Below are positions 57,801 through 64,000 of a DNA stretch of 64,000 nt, piece after piece. The DNA is taken from assembly GCA_949361645.1 (NCBI GenBank), contig OX442416.1, positions 9,572,129-9,636,128 of the forward strand, read 5' to 3'. The DNA comes from Spongilla lacustris (taxonomy: Eukaryota > Porifera > Demospongiae > Spongillida > Spongillidae). The notes below the pieces were generated by a model. The model made no database searches. It saw nothing but the letters and a program-made list of their open reading frames with translations, and was not told where the DNA came from. Numbering within the stretch: the stretch's first letter is position 1; the number at the start of each line of letters is the position of its first letter. Made by a program: the position numbers and the translations under genes.

Positions 57801-60685
57801 CAGAGTGTGCATCAGGTGTGTGCTGCTCCCAGTGCAAGTTCAAGACGTATGGCACACAGTGCAGACCAGCATCTGGAGAGTGCGACATAGCTGAGTACTG
57901 TGGTGGGAGGTCCCCTGACTGTCCAGCAGATCGTCGTGTTCAAGACGGCACATCCTGTGCTAAGGGCGTCGGCTACTGCTATTCTGGAACTTGCCCCACA
58001 GTTGATGGCCAGTGTAAATACTTTTATGGCACCTGTAAGTATATTGATATATGCAATGCAGTTGTCATTGACAATATACTGACATTATACATGCAGCTGG
58101 TGCAGCTGGTTATGCAAGTTGCTTCACGAATTACAATACAAGGGGAGACCTTCATGGAAATTGTGGCAGCACAACTACTCCAGGCACTTATACTCCTTGT
58201 TCTGCAAGGTAATGTTCAAGCGCATGTTAGTGGTACTTTACATTGTTTCTTACTCTCAAATGTAGCCAAGTTCTGTGTGGCTCCTTGCAATGTGCTAACA
58301 CAGGGAGCACAACACCATCGAATATAGATGGTGCCGGAAGTATCCAGTATGGCACTCACGGAACATCTTCACAGACGTGCAAGTATGTAATCCAATTCGT
58401 GTAGCACTAGACCTTTATGTTGTGCATAAATTTAGGTCCTTTGTGTTTCAGTCGTCATCTGGTATAAGAGCACCAGATGTATGGCTCGTGAGTGATGGTA
58501 CAAAGTGCGCAACTAATAAGGTAAAACAATCGTAGTGGTAGTATATCTTGCCAGGCCCCGTAGTCTTTAGTTAGAATGTCACAGCAATTCAGTTATGTGT
58601 ACAAATGGTATGGACATATTTTGGTACATGTATGTAAAAATTGCATATTATATATTGTCGAAATGGCATAAGCATCAAATGTCATTTTCAGTTATGCTAT
58701 TCCAAACAATGTGTGGCTGTATCATCACTCGGTATCATTCCTTGCCCTCTCGGCAAAAATGGATTATCATGCTCAGGAAATGGGGTGAGTCAATCCATTG
58801 TGCCTGTAAGTTAATGTTTTATATGTATAAGCCAAAATGTCGCTGTGAAGCATTAATCAGTGTTACTGACTACCCATAGACCTTAACATAGAGCATCACA
58901 TTGCAATGTTTACATGTACTTAATTTATTTAAATGGCCAATCACACAAGTTGCAGCCGAATACATATATCATTTATTGCATTGTTGTCTTATAAAGTAAG
59001 GATTGTAAGTTAGAGAACATTGCATAACACCAAGAAATAATTTGGAGTTGCTTACATTGGCCGCATATATAATTGGTATTTTCAGATTCTGAAACTGATT
59101 ACAACTGGTTACCTATAATGCAAGGCCATGGACATGGCTTGCATACAAACATACATTTCATAATGTACACATTATTATACTCCTTCCATGAAACCATATG
59201 CATATGCCAACCCTTCTGTCACATGTGGATTTTTTTGTGTGCTGTAAGTGTAACACATTGAAATCCCTCTGCCCTACACCAGCTGAGTGTTACAATTGTA
59301 CCACAATCTTCTTTTGTTTTGTTCGCTTACAAAGGTTTATAGTGTTGCTCAGAACAAGTGAAAGAAGAGTAAAACTTTCTTTGGAAAGCTAATCAGTCCA
59401 TTTTCATAATCACTCAAACTTTTTTCAAATGTTTGGGTCAATATCCAGTGTAATTCTAATCAATTGAAATTCTGATCACCTATTTATTTGCTTGAAGCTT
59501 TTACCTATAATAACTGAACAGTTCACATGTACAAAACAGTACAAAATTTCAGCAAGAATATATAAATGTTAATCCTCCTCATCTGTTTGCAGTTGTGCAA
59601 TGACCTTGGACAATGCTCCTGCAATGTCGGTTATGGAGGGTCCATATGTAACACAACTGCCACCTACTCATCGGAAACTGCTGAATCAGGTTTAAATTGT
59701 GAAGTTTCATTATGTTGTACAATGTGCCAGTATACAATTTGTAGACTCTCAATGCATTTCATTTCTAAATGCATTCACACCTTCGCAATAAGTCAATATT
59801 GAAATGTTGAATTAATTGATTGTCTATCATTGGCACATGTATTTGTAAATATAGCAAAGCACTAAACAAGGATCAGATCCATGATCAATATATGTAATTA
59901 CTAACTAACATAATGATTTAATGTCAATAAGATGTGGACATATTTTATAAGGTGCAGGAGCAGTTGGTAACGGTATTTTCAGTTATGTTATAGATTAAAT
60001 GGATTATTATGTACTGCATAACAATTTTCTTTCCAGCTGGAGGTATTTCAGGTTTTGCAATTGGTGGAGGAATTGCATTGGTCATTTTCGTAATAGTAGT
60101 AGCAATTGTGGCTTACATTGTATCAAAACGTGTAAAAAGAAGACAAGAAAGAACCCGTGTTCCGAAGGATGAGACAAGGTTAGCACACACAATGTGTACA
60201 TGCACATGCCTTTATGCCGCTTTGAAATAAAACGTTTTACAAACAATGACTAAAGCCTTATATACGAGTATTTTGATTTTTGAAAGCAATGCAATGTTCT
60301 GTACAAAACTTGCATTTTTGACTACAACGTTTTTCTTGTGCTGATTGGGTTTATAAACATTTCCATGTTTGCGTTTAAATTTATGACTAATCCTAATTCA
60401 AAGAATAGTCATTTTAAAGTCAGCATTGCCAACACTCAGGAAATCAAAAACGTGTGAAAAATTTGAAGAGCAGTTCTTTCTACTATTAATGATGCTATTA
60501 GACTACACTTTATAACTGTTAGCGAAAGGGCAGCAAATAAATGACTAGTGTGTGAGAGGTTGTAATAAATGCAGCTGGGTTCTGCATGCAATGTAATATG
60601 ATTCATTGTGTGTTTCTTCCTTGATTGTAGGGTAACTGATATTGGTGATTCACAGTGGGTTTTAATGGCTGAAACCAATAATTAG
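51870..60685 (+). CDS. ADAM-family metalloprotease-disintegrin, 21 exons
   Basis: Exons: 51870-51954, 52030-52088, 52253-52326, 52542-52608, 54228-54310, 54787-54856, 55099-55159, 55293-55351, 55405-55470, 55763-55834, 56012-56172, 56343-56509, 57240-57466, 57749-58034, 58097-58208, 58266-58386, 58452-58520, 58692-58784, 59593-59689, 60037-60178, 60631-60685. Phases match throughout, giving 741 residues. Signal peptide 1-19; prodomain with CFYHGEVEDHVG and a cysteine-switch-like ASCG (C166); metalloprotease from YLYVELILVND; zinc site HEMGHLLTMQH (H329, H333, H339, catalytic E330; the usual Gly is Thr336); Met-turn CIMSA; disintegrin from CGNG, with loop GECDIAEYC (461-463 ECD); Cys-rich; EGF-like; transmembrane helix about 680-703; short tail ending AETNN. 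It would be a membrane-anchored sheddase and adhesion protein. It is the best preserved host gene here; some donors (57466, 58386) were chosen to keep frame. Confidence 0.95.
52860..53400 (+). pseudogene. RT-element relic in ADAM intron 4
   Basis: Plus-strand frame reads ADILVPNWSI just after 53024, then stops. The surroundings (TGGCCGCACTTTGACACC, ATGGGGCAATGAAGCC) are degenerate. Same signature as the other relics. Confidence 0.55.
56866..57142. mobile_element. 277-bp insertion with 21-bp target duplication in ADAM intron 12
   Basis: TAGAAGTGTTAATAGTGAAA (21 bp with the final T) occurs at 56845-56865 and again at 57143-57163, bracketing the insertion. Most of the insert (GGAGTTGTGGGTGG, TGCAATTAGCGAGAAGTATT, AAAAAAGACTGCATAGTGCA, TTTTATTTTGGCCGCTACTG) recurs at 62050-62236. 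There is no poly-A and no coding capacity. The long duplication suggests target-primed or similar integration. Confidence 0.8.
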
Positions 60686-61386
60686 AAAAGATTGCCCAGT
60701 ATCTGCAATGACATTATGCGTGTACATGTTGAAGATAATAGATCTATTGACACGTTAGAATTTTGTATGATTTGATCTGTTTACGTACCGGTATTTATGG
60801 CTATGATACTAATCTTTGTATCCATTCACTGCTAATTCATGTTCAGTGCATACAATTCAACTAAAATTAATATAATTATATAAATACTGATAGAGCAGTT
60901 TAACTGATGCAGTATCTGCCCTCTTCCAACTGATGCTGTACATGAAACTGGTTGCAAATAGGACTCATCTTCTTGTACACTCAGTGTTTCCAAGTTTAAA
61001 AAAAGTCGTGAGTTTTCAATGCAGAGCAACCCGAGTCCTTAGGGGAAGTCGCTCAGCAAAGCTTCACCGCGGTGAGAAGGAAGCCGCGGGCAGTTTAGCT
61101 GCTTCAGAGGAGCAGCCACATGCAGGCTCTATTCCAATATGCGACAGTTATAGACTTATAGCATGTCGAGCACTGAGTTGTCGCATCAGATAGGTACGTT
61201 GGCCGGACGAAAATGATGATGCTACTACATCTTAATTATACATGTATGCGGCGAAACTGCCCTCGGCGGCAGAAGCGCGGTATAACTCTACATACGAAGA
61301 TGGGAAGAACATATCGTACATAGCATGTACGTTAATTAGCACGATGGGCATGGTGATTGGTGGACACATGACCCCAGTATATGATA

Positions 61387-61495
61387 GTCTCGGCCCCAAA
61401 TCCAACGAACGCAGCTGCGGATGGATTACATCACCGCTACGCGGTGATACAATCCATCCGCAGCTGCGTCCGTCGGGTCTGGGGCCGAGACTAAG
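61387..61495. mobile_element. Hairpin element, ~109 bp
   Basis: AGTCTCGGCCCCAAATCCAA with CGCAGCTGCGGATGGATT is mirrored by AATCCATCCGCAGCTGCG and GTCTGGGGCCGAGACT; loop CTACG within ATCACCGCTACGCGGTGAT. The right tip GGTCTGGGGCCGAGACT resembles GGTCTGGGTACGAGACT at 7166-7182, so both may be ends of one MITE family. Confidence 0.75.
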
Positions 61496-62049
61496 CACAA
61501 TAATATTGTAAACAATTATTGTTATGTTGGTTGATACGGAATCTTCAGTTACCCTGTTGCGTGAATAGGTGTGGAATGATATTTGCTTGTACATGTGGCA
61601 AAAGCTAATGGCGTCCGGCGCGTCGCAAACTTCTTAACTGTGATAAATGTAGCTCGCACCGCAGCGATTGAACATAGATATAGCATGAGTGTTGTGTGCA
61701 TGGCACTGCTGCTCAAGGTGAACACTCGTGTGCGTACGTTGAACACGCATGTTTTATTCAACTTGGCTCTGGGCACTACTGGAAACTGGGCGGATTTTTA
61801 GTAGAGTCCTCTAGCTGTTTCTGTAGTTCATAAGCGTATACAGTACGTACGCGACAAAACCGTATCAATTTGCTTCTGTGTGCAGCTTTCAGAGTTAGCA
61901 CGACATGTAAACAGTTTAACAAAGCAATAAATAACTCATTCCAAGAAAATGTTCGAGCGAGTAAGGTGCGCGAGCACTCGATTTAGTCACGGTAGAGCCA
62001 GAGATAATATATATTATCTCTGGTAGAGCCGTGCGCGAGTCGCTCCCGT

Positions 62050-62236
62050 GCCAGTACGGAGTTCTGGGTGGAAAAAAACCCTGTTTAAACGGAGTTGTGC
62101 AATTAGCGAGAAGTATTTAATATTATGACAGCGTGAAAAAGATCATTGTATTAATATTGTGTTTATAAAAAAGACTGCATAGTGCAACCACCGTCGCACG
62201 AAAATGAAATGTGACTTTTATTTTGGCCGCTACTGC
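62050..62236 (+). repeat. Dispersed repeat copy related to 56866-57142
   Basis: Shares GTGCAATTAGCGAGAAGTAT, AATATTGTGTTTATAAAAAA, GACTGCATAGTGCAACC and TTTTATTTTGGCCGCTACTG in the same order, with 10-15% visible differences. Confidence 0.8.
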
Positions 62237-62451
62237 ATTTCTCATTACATTATCAACAATAGCTACATATACTTGAAGCCGTACAAATTCATACCTCACC
62301 AACAAGGTCCAACACACAACATTCTGCACATATATCACTCACATTATGCCCTCTTCACATAAAAAGCGTCGCAAACTTCTTAAAGCCTGGTAATGGCTGT
62401 ACAGGTAGGTTTCAAACCGTTGAAGTACGAACGGTCAACCGGGTGTAGCTA

Positions 62452-62560
62452 AAACCAGGAGCAGGAGCAGGAGTTGCTACCTAAAACCAGGAGCAGGAGC
62501 AGGAGTTAGTACCTAAAACCAGGAGCAGGAGCAAGAGCAGGAGCAGGTGTTTTTACCTAA
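62452..62560. repeat. ~37-bp minisatellite, three units
   Basis: Three copies of AAAACCAGGAGCAGGAGCAG followed by GAGTTGCTACCT-type sequence. Confidence 0.9.
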
Positions 62561-62640
62561 AATCTCGTATGAACAGGCGCAGTATGTTACGTATGCCTTA
62601 CGAGCAAGCTTAAGAGTGCATACCGCTCATTATAAGTTTC

Positions 62641-63995
62641 AGCTCGTGCGGCGGGTATTGTAATATACCATTTTCTGTACACACGCGTGCACCCAGCATG
62701 CCTGTAATATTGAGTAAAAGCACCATTTATTTCTCCACATTTCTGAATATCCAATATAGATTAACAGAAACTGATTTGTTTTATATTCAGTTCCACGGGG
62801 ATGAACTTTGACAAATGCTGCAGAGTGGTCCAGACTACATTCCAGATAATTAAAAGTGAATTCATTATTAGCACTACTGCATGGAAATTTAAGCAGGAGT
62901 TCTTTTATTCTTTTACGAATGTTGCGAAATTACAGTTATTTATAATGATAATAATTTTGCCAGACAGAGGTAGACTGTCTGCTTCTTCTTGCCATACTTC
63001 TGCATGGCTCCAAGTTGTCCCAGCGCCAGGGCTCAATCTCCATCTTGACCTCTCTGAATTTTAGGCTGGTGTAAAGTGGGTGTTAGGCATTGATACCTCC
63101 TAAGGCTGCTGATCCTGCTGTCATGCACACTCAATTCAGTAAAGGTACTTGGATTAAGCGATGGTAACTAAATGTCAAATGCAGCTGGCTTGCCTAACAC
63201 CTAGAGAGGGACCAGGACATCAGCATGCAGGTCGAGTATGCCATTGGTCATGCCCATTAACACTCCCTGCCACTACATGGGCACCAACACATGCAAGTTT
63301 CAAGAAATACATCTCGTAGTCTGTTGTGGTGGGAGACCACATCACCTCTATGCCTGCAGGTTAATGCATGATGACCCAAGAGTTCCAAACAGTGAGAGGG
63401 ACAGTATGGATATTTGGCACCTTGGGAGGTATCAATGCCTAAGTTCAGCCTATAACAACCACTTTACACCAGCCTAAAATTCAGAGGGGTCAAGATAGAG
63501 ATTGAGCCCTGGCGCTGGGACAACTTGGAGCCATCAGCCATGCAGAAGTATGGCAAGAAGAAGCAGACATGCAGTCTAACTCTGTCTGGCAAAATTATAA
63601 TAATATAAATAACTGTAGTTTTCCTAGCTAGGTACATGCATATAGAACTGAGCAATATCAAAAGAAATTATCGAGCTCAGCTGTTAGGGGCCCCACTAGA
63701 AAATGCAGTATGCTCATGCAATTATCAACAGTGCAAATTAGTAAAAGAATAAAAGAACTCCTGCTTTCCATGCAGTAGTGCTAATAATGAATTCACTTTT
63801 AATTATCTGGAGGGCAGTCTGGACCACTGCAGCATTTGTCAAAGTTCATCCCCGTGGAACTAAATAGAAAACAAATCAGTTTCTGTTCATCTATATTGGA
63901 TATTCAGAAATGTGGAGAAATAAATGGTGATTTTACTCAATATTACAGGCTGTAGAGAAAATGGTATATATATTACAATACCCGCCGCACGAGCT
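62641..63995. mobile_element. Large inverted repeat element at the window edge
   Basis: Left arm 62641-63106 and right arm 63419-63995 are reverse complements (tips AGCTCGTGCGGCGGGTATTG), with about 100 bp extra in the right arm. The arms share CCACGGGGATGAACTTTG, GCGCCAGGGCTCAATCTC and AGGCATTGATACCTCC. The spacer carries an RT-element relic. The arms may continue beyond the window. Confidence 0.85.
63180..63480 (-). pseudogene. RT-element relic in the loop of the inverted repeat
   Basis: Minus strand: LGIDTSQGAKYPYCPSH, then LGHHALTCRHRGDVVSHHNR and LRDVFLETC, and later ADVLVPLW, with frame breaks. The upper part overlaps the right arm of the inverted repeat, and a short part is present in the left arm. 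Confidence 0.7.
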
Positions 63996-64000
63996 TAAAC

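Larger units (their letters stand above)
60686..62640. other. Intergenic region downstream of ADAM, no gene recognised
   Basis: Short open frames only. It contains the hairpin at 61387-61495, a dispersed repeat copy at 62050-62236 and a 37-bp minisatellite at 62452-62560. Confidence 0.5.

Overview
The window looks like nuclear DNA from an early-branching animal, most likely a marine sponge (inference). It is AT-rich and full of short introns with GT-AG sites. It carries an ADAM metalloprotease, a prefoldin subunit and a mosaic NIDO/EGF receptor-like locus, and it is densely seeded with transposons, foldback elements and minisatellites. No prokaryotic operon structure is present. One 200-base assembly gap lies at 425-624.

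Layout. 1-8362: no convincing gene; a gap, G-rich tandem repeats and two foldback elements. 8363 to about 28790 (+): a receptor-like locus with signal peptide, NIDO domain, two copies of an approximately 160-residue domain each followed by an EGF exon, then decayed EGF exons and a possible cytoplasmic tail exon. At least three in-frame stops make it a probable pseudogene. A Ty3/Gypsy-type retrotransposon (17646-24956, minus) with two identical 132-bp LTRs has landed among the EGF exons. 29150-33680 (-): a single-exon 1016-residue 2-oxoglutarate/Fe(II) oxygenase with a helical-repeat tail, plus a truncated tandem copy of its 3' end. 34912-44092 (-): prefoldin subunit 5 in six exons. Its last intron of about 7.5 kb holds a 2.85-kb 20-bp satellite, two oppositely oriented 60-bp satellite arrays and several element relics. 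47037-51383: a Ginger1-type DNA transposon with CCGG target duplications, a decayed Gypsy-like integrase transposase with introns, and a downstream Ulp1-like peptidase plus PHD finger. 51870-60685 (+): a complete 21-exon ADAM gene, open in every exon and phase-consistent. 60686-64000: hairpins, a dispersed repeat copy and a large inverted repeat at the window edge.

At least seven decayed fragments scattered through the window share one protein signature (ADILVPNW, GHHA..C..GGDV, YGRLNL..V.ANARA). They represent one old retroelement family that has peppered introns and intergenic DNA. The intact host genes (ADAM, PFDN5, the oxygenase) are unrelated in function and show no sign of co-regulation. 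The most interesting items are the Ginger1 element with its Cys-to-Ser Ulp1 domain, the satellite-filled PFDN5 intron with its inverted arrays, the recent LTR element carrying 2.2 kb of extra DNA between gag and pol, and the long intronless oxygenase.
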